From positions 124,001 to 188,000 of the forward strand of contig NZ_BMTW01000009.1 of NCBI RefSeq assembly GCF_014649875.1: a stretch of DNA of 64,000 bases, in the 5' to 3' direction. The position numbers and the translations under genes are program-made. The DNA is from Streptomyces rubiginosohelvolus (GTDB taxonomy: Bacteria > Actinomycetota > Actinomycetes > Streptomycetales > Streptomycetaceae). Numbering within the stretch: the first letter of the stretch is position 1; each line of letters begins with the position of its first letter. A model generated the notes under the pieces. It saw only the letters and a list, made by a program, of their open reading frames with translations, was not told the DNA's origin and did no database searches. Below, one piece after another: positions 1-8,902 of this stretch.

Positions 1-1665
1 CGGGTGGAGACGGCCGCACCGGGCGGGAGCCGGCTGCGGATGCTGGTCGCCGGGCGGCGGTCCCGGGCGCGGGTGCGGGAGGCGCTCGACGCGGTGCGGT
101 CGGCCGTGGCGGACGCGGTGGAGCGGGAGCTGCCGGTGCTCTTCGCGCAGGCGTCGGCCGACCTGCTGCGCTCCCCGGCGTCGCCCGCCGAGGCCTGGGT
201 GGACTTCGAGCTGCGGTCCGCCGAGTACTACAGCCTCCTCGCCGAGCTGTCGGGCAGCGGCCCCGACCGGGATGCCGCCGAGGGGTTCCTGCCCGCCGGG
301 ATCGCGGACCGGGTGCGGGCCCTGCGGCTCGACGACACGCGTCTACGGGTGTCCCTGCGCGGCTACCAGGCGTTCGGGGCACGCTTCGCACTGGCGCAGA
401 AGCGGGTGATCATCGGGGACGAGATGGGCCTCGGCAAGACCGTCCAGGCCATCGCGGCCCTCGCCCATCTCGCCGCCCGGGGCGAGACCCACTTCCTCGT
501 GGTGTGCCCGGCGAGCGTGCTGATCAACTGGACCCGGGAGATCCGGGCCCGCTCCACCCTGCGGGCCGTTCCGGTGCACGGGGCGGAGCGCGTGGAGGCG
601 TTCGCGGACTGGCGTGAGGCGGGCGGGGTGGCGGTGACCACCTTCGACGCGCTGCATCTGCTGCCCGAGGGGGCGGCGGCTCGGGTACGGCCCGGCATGC
701 TCGTGGTGGACGAGGCCCACTTCGTGAAGAACCCCGAGGCCCGCAGGTCCCGGGCGGTCGCGGGCTGGGCGGAGCGGGTGGAGCGGGTGCTGTTCCTGAC
801 CGGCACCCCGATGGAGAACCGGGTGGAGGAGTTCCGCAGTCTGGTGCGCCAACTGCGGCCCGAACTGGCGCCGTCGGTGAGCACGACGCACGGCGCGGCC
901 GGTTCGCGGGCCTTCCGCCGGGCCGTCGCCCCCGCCTATCTGCGCCGCAACCAGGTGGACGTGCTGGCCGAACTCCCGGCGCTGGTCCAGGTGGACGAGT
1001 GGGAGGAGTTCGGGGCCGAGGACCGGGAGGCGTACCGCGAGGCGGTCGCCTCCGGGCGGTTCATGCGGATGCGCCGGGCCGCCTACGCCGTGCCCGGGAC
1101 TTCGGCCAAGCTGGAGCGGCTGCGTGAACTCGTCGACGAGGCACGGGAGACCGGCCTGAAGGTGGTCGTCTTCTCCTACTTCCGCGAGGTCCTCGCGGCG
1201 GTGGGCGACGCGCTGGGTACTGACGCCTTCGGGCCGCTCTCCGGGAGCGTCCCGCCGGCCCGGCGGCAGGAGATGGTCGACGCCTTCTCCGCCGTGGAGG
1301 GGCACGCGGTGCTGCTGAGCCAGATCCAGGCGGGCGGCACCGGGCTGAACATGCAGGCCGCCTCCGTGGTCATCCTGTGCGAGCCGCAGATCAAGCCCAC
1401 GCTGGAGCACCAGGCCGTCGCCCGCGCGCACCGGATGGGCCAGGTGCGCACGGTCCAGGTGCACCGGTTGCTGGCCACGGACAGCGTCGACCAGCGCCTG
1501 GTGGAGCTGCTGGCCCGCAAGGACCGGCTCTTCGACGCGTACACCCGGCGCAGCGATCTCGCGGAGACCACCCCGGACGCGGTGGACGTCTCCGATGCCG
1601 ACCTGGCCCGGCGCATCGTCGAGGAGGAGCAGCAGCGGCTGGCGGGCGAGACCGGCCTGCCGTGA
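1..1665 (+). CDS. SNF2-family DEAD/DEAH helicase, 5' end outside the window
   Basis: ATP-dependent double-stranded DNA translocase of the Swi2/Snf2 group. The visible part (553 codons from a GTG at 4) holds both RecA-like lobes: Walker A GDEMGLGKT at about residues 138-146, the DEAH box at 236-239 in VVDEAHFVKN, motif III LTGTP, and the second lobe with GGTGLNMQ and the motif VI arginine region ARAHRMGQ near residue 475. The frame is open to the first base of the window, and family members usually carry more N-terminal sequence, so I treat it as 5'-partial rather than starting at the GTG. The substrate cannot be inferred; in this family roles range from transcription (RapA-like) to repair. 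The next gene is convergent. Confidence 0.85.
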   Translation, partial: RVETAAPGGSRLRMLVAGRRSRARVREALDAVRSAVADAVERELPVLFAQASADLLRSPASPAEAWVDFELRSAEYYSLLAELSGSGPDRDAAEGFLPAGIADRVRALRLDDTRLRVSLRGYQAFGARFALAQKRVIIGDEMGLGKTVQAIAALAHLAARGETHFLVVCPASVLINWTREIRARSTLRAVPVHGAERVEAFADWREAGGVAVTTFDALHLLPEGAAARVRPGMLVVDEAHFVKNPEARRSRAVAGWAERVERVLFLTGTPMENRVEEFRSLVRQLRPELAPSVSTTHGAAGSRAFRRAVAPAYLRRNQVDVLAELPALVQVDEWEEFGAEDREAYREAVASGRFMRMRRAAYAVPGTSAKLERLRELVDEARETGLKVVVFSYFREVLAAVGDALGTDAFGPLSGSVPPARRQEMVDAFSAVEGHAVLLSQIQAGGTGLNMQAASVVILCEPQIKPTLEHQAVARAHRMGQVRTVQVHRLLATDSVDQRLVELLARKDRLFDAYTRRSDLAETTPDAVDVSDADLARRIVEEEQQRLAGETGLP

Positions 1666-1704
1666 CCGGGCCCGCCCCCTCCGCGGGCCCCGTGACGGAC
1701 GGGG

Positions 1705-2781
1705 TCAGTGCTGGTGCTCCCCCGCACCCGCCCCGGCGTCCTTCGCGGCGGCCTTGTCCGCGCCCTTCTTCTCGGCCTTGTCGCCAGTCTTCTCCCCGGC
1801 CTTCTTGTCGGCGGATCCGGCCGTGTGGTGGTGGGGTTCGTAGCCCGGGATCGTGCCGTCCGGCTTCTTGATCAGCAGCAGTCCCGCCATCCCCATGTCG
1901 GAGTGGCTCTGGACGTGGCAGTGGTACATCCACGCGCCCGCGCCCACGCGTTCGCCCGCGATGATCTGGAGGCCGAAGGAGTCGGCGGGGCCGCAGATCT
2001 TGTTGTCGATGACCCGGCTGGGGTCGTCGGGGCCGGTGAGGATGCCGGTGCGGTTGTCCGCCCAGCGGTGACCGTGGATATGGAAGGTGTGGTAGTACTC
2101 GCCGTGCGTGATCATCACGAATTCGAGCCGGTCACCCACCGTGGCCTCGAAGTTGACGCTGTTGTGTGCCGTCTTGTTGTTGATCATCATGTCGTTGAAG
2201 ACGACCGTGCACGTCTGGTCGGGCAGGATGTCGCCCTTGCGGCGGACCACGACCGGCCCGTACAGCCCCTTGCGGATACCGCCCGTGCCGTGGTCCGTGC
2301 CGACGACATGGTCGTGGTAGTGCCAGTAGCCCGCGCTGCCCGGCTCGTAGGTGCCGTCCTTGCGGCGGCCCGGGGCGTGGGTGCGCCAGGTGTAGGTCCG
2401 GGTGCCGCCGGGTTCGACGTGGCTCTTGTTCATCCGGGTGCCGTCGTTGGCGATGTCGTAGTCCACGCCGTGCACATGGAGGCTGGCGTCGACATCGGTG
2501 AGGTTCTCGAACTCGATGTGGACCGTGTCGCCCTCGTTCAGCTCGATGAGAGGGCCGGGGATCGACGCCTTGCCCTTCTCGAAGCCGTAGCCCAGCTCGC
2601 CGTTCGGCAACTTCTCGGCGTACATCTTCAGTCGGCGGGTGACGCCGCCCGCCGGGGCCGTACGCGGCGGGTTCTCGGCCGAGCTCGCCTCCACCGCCCC
2701 GAGCGACAACGATGTCACTCCCGTCGCGGCGGCCGCCGCGCCACCGACCAGCATCCGCCGGCTGAAGGTCCTTCGGTCCAT
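1705..2781 (-). CDS. two-domain multicopper oxidase (small laccase, SLAC type)
   Basis: Secreted laccase oxidising phenols or metals and reducing O2 to water. The 358-aa protein begins with a twin-arginine signal (MDRRTFSRRM, then a hydrophobic Ala/Gly stretch), so it is exported folded. Copper ligands are all visible: HVHG (H102/H104), HYHDH (H154-H158), HTFHIHGH (H231-H238) and MYHCHVQSHSDMGM (H287, C288, H289, H293, M298). That two-domain layout matches the Streptomyces small laccases, which act as trimers. The start at 2781 was chosen over upstream in-frame codons because GGGGAG lies just upstream and the Tat motif follows at once. The C-terminus carries a Lys/Ala/Asp-rich tail (about residues 320-358). 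It is divergent from the secreted sugar-oxidation operon at 3064. Confidence 0.93.
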   Translation of the reverse strand: MDRRTFSRRMLVGGAAAAATGVTSLSLGAVEASSAENPPRTAPAGGVTRRLKMYAEKLPNGELGYGFEKGKASIPGPLIELNEGDTVHIEFENLTDVDASLHVHGVDYDIANDGTRMNKSHVEPGGTRTYTWRTHAPGRRKDGTYEPGSAGYWHYHDHVVGTDHGTGGIRKGLYGPVVVRRKGDILPDQTCTVVFNDMMINNKTAHNSVNFEATVGDRLEFVMITHGEYYHTFHIHGHRWADNRTGILTGPDDPSRVIDNKICGPADSFGLQIIAGERVGAGAWMYHCHVQSHSDMGMAGLLLIKKPDGTIPGYEPHHHTAGSADKKAGEKTGDKAEKKGADKAAAKDAGAGAGEHQH

Positions 2782-2929
2782 GTCGAACTCCCCACTGCGA
2801 TAAGGAAACTGGCGAAGCCGCCGGTACGGGACGGCACTCCCGGGATCCCCGGAACGGGCCACACCGTAGCCGGGGCACCTCCGTTTATCCACACTCAGGA
2901 CAAAGTTCGTGCGATTGCTGCCGTACCTA

Positions 2930-2958
2930 TTGGCGGACCACGAAAAGAGGTCTAGCTT
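2930..2958 (+). promoter_or_regulatory. candidate sigma-70 (HrdB-type) promoter for the ThuA operon
   Basis: TTGGCG (2930-2935) and TAGCTT (2953-2958) are separated by 17 bases, close to the Streptomyces housekeeping consensus. It lies in the 282-bp divergent region between the laccase and the ThuA gene and would give a leader of about 100 nt before the ATG at 3064. Read by eye only. Confidence 0.45.
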
Positions 2959-3063
2959 CGTGCGCTGTCGCAGTGAATCAAGAGTTGCTGAAGCGTTCTG
3001 ACGCAGAGTGAGCAAGCCACAGTCACCGAGAGGTGCAGTGACCACAGAGGGGTGGGTGACCAC

Positions 3064-5568
3064 ATGCAGCGCGCATCACATCACCGGTCCAGATCACGAC
3101 GCGGCCTCGCGGCGGCCGTGGCGGCCGGCGCACTGACCGTGTCCATGCTGGGCGGCGGAGGCCCGGCCAGCGCGGACCAGTCGCCGGACCGGGCCCTGGT
3201 CGAGAAGATGGCGACAACGTTGTCCCTGCCGTCGCCGCCGGGCGCGAAGAACCAGGTGAAGGTGCTGGTCTTCCACGCGTCGGCGGGCGACGAGGCTCCG
3301 TACACCGACGCCGGGATCGCGGCGATCGAGAAGATCGGGCTGTCCGGCCCGGAGGCCCAGCGGTACACCACCGTGGCCACGGACGACCCGAAGGTCTTCA
3401 CCAACGGCAAGCGGCTCGGCTCCTTCCACGCCGTCGTCTTCCTGACCGGCGGGGGCGACGTCCTCGACCCGGAGCAGGAGGCGGGCCTGGAGGCGTACAT
3501 GGAGGCGGGCGGCGGCTTCCTCGGCATCCATGACGCGGCGCGCACCGAGCCGTACTCCGACTGGTTCACCGGTCTGGTCGGGGCCCGTCCGTCGGCGAAG
3601 AGCCCGGCGTCCGTCCAGCGGGCGACCGTGGAGATCGGGGACCGGGTCCACCCGGCCACCAAGAGCCTGCCGTTGGAGTGGAAGCGCCCCGACAAGTGGC
3701 TGAACTGGACGAAGAACCCGTCCGGTGACGTCCACACCGTGGCGCGCGTACGGGAGTTGACGTACAAGCCGGGCGAGGGCGCCAACGGCTGGGACCACCC
3801 GGTGTCCTGGTGCCGTGACTACGACGGCGGCCGGTCCTTCTACACCGCGATGGGCGGTACGGCGGACAGCTTCGCGGAGACCGACTTCCGCGACCATCTG
3901 CGCGGTGCGCTCTCCTGGACGAACCGTACCTCGCAGGCCGACTGCAAGGCGACGATCACCTCGAACTACACCGCCGAGCGGGTCACCCAGCCCAACCAGC
4001 CGGGCCAGAACGACCAGATCGGCGAGCCGCACGGCATGGTGACCGCGCCGGACGGGCGGGTCTTCTACATCGGGCGCGGCGGGGCCGACAGCTCCCAGCC
4101 GGTCGTCATCGACTGGAACAACCCGAACATCGGCAAGGGCAAGGGCGAGATCCACGTCTACGACCCGAAGACCAAGAAGGTCACCCTGGCCGGCGCGCTG
4201 GACGTCTTCGGCAACAAGGGCGGCGGCGACGAACTGGTCAAGAACGAGGAGGGGTTGCTCGGCATCGAGCTGGACCCCGACTTCGCGTCCAACGGCTGGG
4301 TCTACCTGCACTACACGCCGCACGCGAAGATCGACCGTGACAAGCGCATGGCGACCCGTCAGGTCTCGCGCTTCACCTTCGACTCCGCGACCGGCAAGCT
4401 GGACCTGGCGTCGGAGAAGGTGCTGCTGGGCTGGCCGGTGCAGATCAACAGCTGCTGCCACGCGGGCGGCGGGATGGCCTGGGACTCGAAGGACAACCTG
4501 TACATCGCGACCGGCGACAACAACTCCTCGGGTTTCAGCGACGGTTACTCCGGCAACAACCCGCAGCCGAACTACAAGGGCGTCTCCTTCGCCGACGCGC
4601 GGCGCACCGCGGGCAACACCAACAACCTCAACGGGAAGATCCTGCGGATCCACCCCGAGGACGACGGCACGTACACCCTGCCCTCCGGCAACCTCTTCAC
4701 CGGCAAGGAGCCGGACGAGGGCGGCGGCAAGACGCGCGGCGAGATCTATGTGATGGGCGTGCGCAACCCGGCCCGGATCTCGATCGACCCGTCGACGGAC
4801 ACGCTGTACGCGGGCTGGGTCGGCCCCGACGCGGGCTCGCCGTCCACCACCTGGGGTCCGGCGAAGTACGACACGTTCGCCGCGATCACCAAGGCGGGCA
4901 ACCACGGCTGGCCGTACTGCATGGGCAACAACCAGCCCTACCGCGACCGCAATCTGCCGGACCCGACGAAGCCGCTGGGCTGGTACGACTGCAAGGCCCC
5001 GAAGAACGAGTCGCCGAACAACGACGGCCTGGTCAAGCTGCCGCCGGTGACCCCGAACACCATCTGGTACTCGCCGCAGGGCGGCGGGGTCGACTACCCG
5101 CGCGACGCCAACGGCGTACCGAGCTACAAGCCGGAGGAGGGCAAGCAGCTGCTGCCCTGGCTCAAGGGCGGCGGTCAGGCCACGATGAACGGCCCGGTCT
5201 ACCGCTACGACGCGCAGAGCGAGTCCACCGCCAAGTGGCCGGCCTACTGGGACGGCAAGTGGTTCGTCGGTGACTTCTACGACGACACGCAGCCCCGGCA
5301 CGCCGTGATCACCGACCCGAAGACGGTCGGCAAGGGCGGACTGCCCACACACGCCGAGTCGTTGAAGAAGATCATCCCGGTCGGGGCGGACGGCATCCGC
5401 AATCTGATGGACTGGAAGTTCGCGCCGGACGGTTCGCTGTACGTCCTGGACTACGGGCGGGGCTTCTTCACCTCCGACTCCAAGTCCGCGCTGTGGCGCG
5501 TGTCGTACAAGGGCGGCGGCGCGACGCCGGCCGCCGCGGATCTCGTCGGGAAGGCGGCGGCGAAGTGA
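3064..5568 (+). CDS. secreted ThuA-domain / glucose-sorbosone dehydrogenase fusion
   Basis: 834-aa exported protein. A signal peptide (basic start, hydrophobic core at about residues 14-30, ASA cleavage near 37) is followed by a ThuA-like class I amidotransferase-fold domain (about 60-275; FHASAGDEAPYT, GGGDVL, GGFLGIHDAA) and a six-bladed glucose/sorbosone dehydrogenase beta-propeller (about 290-820; EPHGMVTAPDG, EEGLLGIELDPDF, CCHAGGGMAWD, ATGDN). ThuA proteins act in trehalose/disaccharide 3-oxidation pathways; the propeller family commonly uses PQQ. No PQQ synthesis genes are in the window. The ATG at 3064 is preferred to the GTG at 3052 because the AGGGG ribosome site at about 3047-3052 suits only the ATG. 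Its stop overlaps the next start (GTGA). Confidence 0.85.
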   Translation: MQRASHHRSRSRRGLAAAVAAGALTVSMLGGGGPASADQSPDRALVEKMATTLSLPSPPGAKNQVKVLVFHASAGDEAPYTDAGIAAIEKIGLSGPEAQRYTTVATDDPKVFTNGKRLGSFHAVVFLTGGGDVLDPEQEAGLEAYMEAGGGFLGIHDAARTEPYSDWFTGLVGARPSAKSPASVQRATVEIGDRVHPATKSLPLEWKRPDKWLNWTKNPSGDVHTVARVRELTYKPGEGANGWDHPVSWCRDYDGGRSFYTAMGGTADSFAETDFRDHLRGALSWTNRTSQADCKATITSNYTAERVTQPNQPGQNDQIGEPHGMVTAPDGRVFYIGRGGADSSQPVVIDWNNPNIGKGKGEIHVYDPKTKKVTLAGALDVFGNKGGGDELVKNEEGLLGIELDPDFASNGWVYLHYTPHAKIDRDKRMATRQVSRFTFDSATGKLDLASEKVLLGWPVQINSCCHAGGGMAWDSKDNLYIATGDNNSSGFSDGYSGNNPQPNYKGVSFADARRTAGNTNNLNGKILRIHPEDDGTYTLPSGNLFTGKEPDEGGGKTRGEIYVMGVRNPARISIDPSTDTLYAGWVGPDAGSPSTTWGPAKYDTFAAITKAGNHGWPYCMGNNQPYRDRNLPDPTKPLGWYDCKAPKNESPNNDGLVKLPPVTPNTIWYSPQGGGVDYPRDANGVPSYKPEEGKQLLPWLKGGGQATMNGPVYRYDAQSESTAKWPAYWDGKWFVGDFYDDTQPRHAVITDPKTVGKGGLPTHAESLKKIIPVGADGIRNLMDWKFAPDGSLYVLDYGRGFFTSDSKSALWRVSYKGGGATPAAADLVGKAAAK

Positions 5569-7805
5569 GACACCATCCCTACCTCGCACGCAGGCGGCAT
5601 CGTCCGCGGAGTTTCTGGGTGGCCCTGCTGGCCTCCCTCCTGATGGTCCTCGGGCTGACCTCGACGGCCGCGTACGGCAAGGGCGGCGACGCTCCCGAGG
5701 CCATGGCCGCCGACCAGGTGCTCACCTGGACCGCGGGCGACCCGATCGACCGCTATCTGTCCGCGCCGAAGACGGCCGTGGCCGGCAAGGCGACGATCGT
5801 CTTCGAGAACAGCACGGCGACCGGCAACACGACGAGCATGCCGCACACGCTGACGTTCAGCGTGTCGGACCCGGAGTTCAACAACGACGTCCAGCTGAAC
5901 ATCCTGGCCAACCCGGGTGACTCCGAGGGCGGCAAGCACAGCGTGGAGGTCACGCTGTCGCCCGGCCGGTACTTCTACCACTGCACGATCCCCGGCCACG
6001 GCATGATGCAGGGCATCCTGACCGTCACCGAGGGCGGTGGCGGCGAGGACGCCGAGGCTCCCGCGACCTCGGCGAAGGTCGACGGCGACCAGAACGGCGA
6101 CGGCGCGTACATCGGCCAGGCATCGGTGACCGTCGAGGCCACCGACGAGGGCTCCGGCGTCGACACCGTCGAGTACGCGCTCGGGGCCGACGGCGAGTGG
6201 CAGCCGTACACCGCGCCCGTCGTGGTGAACGAGGTCGGCGACCACACGGTCCGCTACCGGGCCACCGACAAGGCGGGCAACGCCGCCGAGGAGAAATCCG
6301 TCGACTTCGCGGTGGCGGCCCCGCCGACCGACGACGAGACACCGCCGGAGACCTCGGCGACCGTCACCGGCGAGAAGGACGACGCGGGCGCGTACCTGGG
6401 CATGGCCACGGTCACCGTGACCGCGTCCGACACCGGGTCCGGCGTCAACACCATCGAGTACGCGCTCGGCGCGGCCGGCGAGTGGAAGCCGTACACCGCT
6501 CCGGTGATGGTCCACGAGGTGGGCGAGCACACCGTCCGCTACCGGGCCACCGACCGGTCGGGCAACGTCGCGGACGAGAAGTCCGTCGCGTTCACCGTGG
6601 TCGAGCCGCCGTCGCAGGACCAGACGGCCCCGGAGACCTCGGTGAAGGTCGAGGGCGACAAGAACAGCGACGGCGCGTTCATCACCAGCGCCAAGGCGAC
6701 CGTCACCGCGACCGACGACGACTCGGGCGTGGACAAGGTCGAGTACAGCCTCGACGGCGGACCGTACCTCGCGTACACCACCCCGGTGATCGTCGACCGG
6801 GTCGGCCACCACACGATCGCCCACCGGGCGACGGACAAGGCGGGCAACACGTCCGGGGCGAAGAAGGCGTCGTTCACCATCGCCCAGGGCGGCGGCGTTC
6901 CCGCGCCGAACTGCGCGGAGTTCGACGAGCGGCACACCGTCTTCGTCGGCACGGTCGACACGGGTGTCCCGAACCGGATCACCCGTAACCGCTGCACGAT
7001 CAACGAGCTGATCGAGGACGAGAAGGACTGGTCCTCCCACGCCCTGTTCCTCAAGCACGTGACGACGGTCCTCGACAAGCTCAAGGCCGACGGCGTCATC
7101 GACCAGCGCGAGCGCAAGGCGATCAACCAGGCCGCCAAGAAGTCGGGCATCGGCAAGCCGGGCCAGTCCGAGGGCTACACCAAGCTCTTCGACGGCACGG
7201 CGGCCTCGCTCGCCAAATGGGAGCAGGTCGGCGGCGGCAAGTTCGAGCTGAACGAGGAGGAGGGCTCGATCACCAGCTCCACCGAGGTGGAGGGGATGGG
7301 CATGCTGTGGCTGCCGAACCGGGCCTACGGCGACTACTCGCTGAAGCTCCAGTGGCGGGACGACGCCCCGGGCTCGGGCAACGCCAACGGCGGGGTCTTC
7401 GTCCGCTTCCCGAAGGTCCACGACCACCCGGAGGAGTCGCGTCCGGAGTGGGTCGCCATCAAGTACGGCCATGAGATCCAGGTCAACGACCGGCCGGACG
7501 GCGACATGTACAAGACCGGTTCGGTGTACGGCTTCGACCGGGTGGGTCTCGGCGGCGCCGGGGTCACGCCCAAGGGCACCTGGAACGACTACGAGATCAA
7601 GGTGGTCGGCCAGCACTACGAGATCTACCGCAACGGTGTCCTGATCAACGAGTTCGACAACACCGGCGGTCAGCTCTTCGAGCCGCCGCGGGGCGACGAC
7701 CCGGGCACCGACGGCCGGCGGTTCGCCTCCGGTTACATCGGGCTCCAGGTGCACGGCGTCACCGACGTCATCTCGTACCGCGACATCCGCATCAAGGAGC
7801 TGTAA
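5565..7805 (+). CDS. secreted cupredoxin - OmpL47 repeats - DUF1080 (3-keto-disaccharide hydrolase) protein
   Basis: 746-aa exported multidomain protein, translationally coupled to the gene before it. A signal anchor (about 17-36) precedes a plastocyanin-like domain with type 1 copper ligands (H94 in SMPHTL; H139-C140 and H145 with M147/M148 in YHCTIPGHGMM). Three OmpL47-like Ig-type repeats follow (about 163-257, 258-350, 351-444; each with GSGV..VEY and VG.HT...RATD.(A/S)GN). A cysteine-containing linker (about 445-535) leads to a C-terminal DUF1080 lectin-like domain (about 538-746; YTKLFDGT...W, NGGVFVRFP), the fold of 3-keto-disaccharide hydrolases. The copper centre could carry electrons from the dehydrogenase encoded upstream; this is inference. 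The three repeats are also visible in the DNA at about 6050-6890. Confidence 0.85.
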   Translation: MRHHPYLARRRHRPRSFWVALLASLLMVLGLTSTAAYGKGGDAPEAMAADQVLTWTAGDPIDRYLSAPKTAVAGKATIVFENSTATGNTTSMPHTLTFSVSDPEFNNDVQLNILANPGDSEGGKHSVEVTLSPGRYFYHCTIPGHGMMQGILTVTEGGGGEDAEAPATSAKVDGDQNGDGAYIGQASVTVEATDEGSGVDTVEYALGADGEWQPYTAPVVVNEVGDHTVRYRATDKAGNAAEEKSVDFAVAAPPTDDETPPETSATVTGEKDDAGAYLGMATVTVTASDTGSGVNTIEYALGAAGEWKPYTAPVMVHEVGEHTVRYRATDRSGNVADEKSVAFTVVEPPSQDQTAPETSVKVEGDKNSDGAFITSAKATVTATDDDSGVDKVEYSLDGGPYLAYTTPVIVDRVGHHTIAHRATDKAGNTSGAKKASFTIAQGGGVPAPNCAEFDERHTVFVGTVDTGVPNRITRNRCTINELIEDEKDWSSHALFLKHVTTVLDKLKADGVIDQRERKAINQAAKKSGIGKPGQSEGYTKLFDGTAASLAKWEQVGGGKFELNEEEGSITSSTEVEGMGMLWLPNRAYGDYSLKLQWRDDAPGSGNANGGVFVRFPKVHDHPEESRPEWVAIKYGHEIQVNDRPDGDMYKTGSVYGFDRVGLGGAGVTPKGTWNDYEIKVVGQHYEIYRNGVLINEFDNTGGQLFEPPRGDDPGTDGRRFASGYIGLQVHGVTDVISYRDIRIKEL

Positions 7806-7834
7806 GCCGTGCGATAACCCGTAAGGAGAAGCTC

Positions 7835-8902
7835 TCAGGTGGCCGCGGCCGCATGCTCCGGCGTGCGGGCGCGGCCACCTGGGTGTCGGTGCCGCCACAC
7901 CCAGAAGACCGTGCAGGAGACCAGCGCCCAGGCGGCGAGGACCAGGTACGGGAAGACGAACTGGTGGCCCTGGTAGTAGACGGCGGTGTGCTGGGCGTTG
8001 ACGGAGGCCCCCGGCGGCAGCCAGCGGCCGATGTGGCCGAGCGCGGAGGGCAGCAGCGGCCAGGACACCGCCCCGCCGGACGACGGGTTGCCGAGCAGCA
8101 CCATGACGCCCCAGGTGGGGATCATCGCCCAGCGGCCCATCAGGGTGTTGAACATGGTGAAGACCATGCCGGAGGTGAACATGGTGAACGCCAGGATCAG
8201 CCAGGACTGGACGAACGGCAGGTCGACCGCCCCGAGCCACCAGTCCACGGCCGCAGCGATCGCGAAGCCGCCGAGCAGGGCGTAGGCGACGGTGAAGGCG
8301 ATGCGCTCGGCCGGGTTGAGGCCGTGGGCGTGCACGCTGAGCTGGATCGCGCCGAGGAAGCCCATGATGACGGCGGCCAGCGAGATGTAGAACAGGGCGA
8401 GCCCGCGCGGGTCGCCCCGCTGGAGCGGCTTGACGTCCCGCACGGTGACCTCGACACCGGTGGCGTCCCCGACCTCGATCCCCGCCTTGCCGAGCAGCTC
8501 GGCCACCGAGGCGCCCGAGGCTCCGGCCACGTCGAGCGCCACCCCGTCGTCCGACGCTCGGACGATCGTGAAGACCTTCTGTTCGTCCAGGGCGCGGCGG
8601 GCGTCGGCGACGTCCGGGTAGTCGTGGAGTTCGAGCGAGGCGCCGAGGGCCTTCTCCATCCCCGCGACGAACGCCTCGCCGCGCTCCACCTCCGGCTGGG
8701 TGACCAGGGCCGCCGGGATCCGGTGCGGGGTGGGGTTCGCCATCGCGTACGTGTAGGAGCCGGCGAAGAGTCCGGCCGCGGCGGCGACGATGAGGACGAG
8801 GACGGTCGCGGGGAGGAACGGGCTGTTCTTGTACGCCTCCCAGCGCTCGCGGAGGGTGAGCGGCCGCCCGTGCGCCCCGTGCCTCTCGCTGCTTCCGCTC
8901 AC
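7835..8902 (-). CDS. DUF3533 / ABC-2-like integral membrane protein
   Basis: 355-aa membrane protein. One transmembrane helix sits near residues 30-50, followed by a roughly 120-residue extracytoplasmic segment, then about five helices (for example ALFYISLAAVIMGFLGAI and WLILAFTMFTSGMVFTMF). The layout resembles DUF3533/YhgE-Pip-type and ABC-2 permease-like proteins that act in export or cell-envelope functions; no ATPase partner is adjacent and no substrate can be named. The GTG start at 8902 overlaps the stop of the polymerase gene (GTGA), so the two are probably co-translated, although a functional link to DNA repair is not obvious. Confidence 0.7.
   Translation of the reverse strand: MSGSSERHGAHGRPLTLRERWEAYKNSPFLPATVLVLIVAAAAGLFAGSYTYAMANPTPHRIPAALVTQPEVERGEAFVAGMEKALGASLELHDYPDVADARRALDEQKVFTIVRASDDGVALDVAGASGASVAELLGKAGIEVGDATGVEVTVRDVKPLQRGDPRGLALFYISLAAVIMGFLGAIQLSVHAHGLNPAERIAFTVAYALLGGFAIAAAVDWWLGAVDLPFVQSWLILAFTMFTSGMVFTMFNTLMGRWAMIPTWGVMVLLGNPSSGGAVSWPLLPSALGHIGRWLPPGASVNAQHTAVYYQGHQFVFPYLVLAAWALVSCTVFWVWRHRHPGGRARTPEHAAAAT
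7836..7881. terminator. convergent-gene hairpin
   Basis: Perfect 12-bp inverted repeat CAGGTGGCCGCG (7836-7847) / CGCGGCCACCTG (7870-7881) with a 22-nt loop, 30 bp after the DUF1080 gene and covering the last codons of the convergent membrane-protein gene. There is no T-tract, as is usual in Streptomyces. It could end transcription from the left. Confidence 0.45.

Noticed and set aside
343..1464. Long minus-strand frame opposite the helicase
   Set aside because: Composition is that of an antisense shadow of a GC-rich gene; His/Arg/Pro/Gly-heavy with no motif, and the plus strand shows a full SNF2 motif set.
3094..5589. 831-aa minus-strand frame opposite the ThuA fusion gene
   Set aside because: No motif; repetitive VRR/RRV composition typical of an antisense frame, while the plus strand carries two clear domains.
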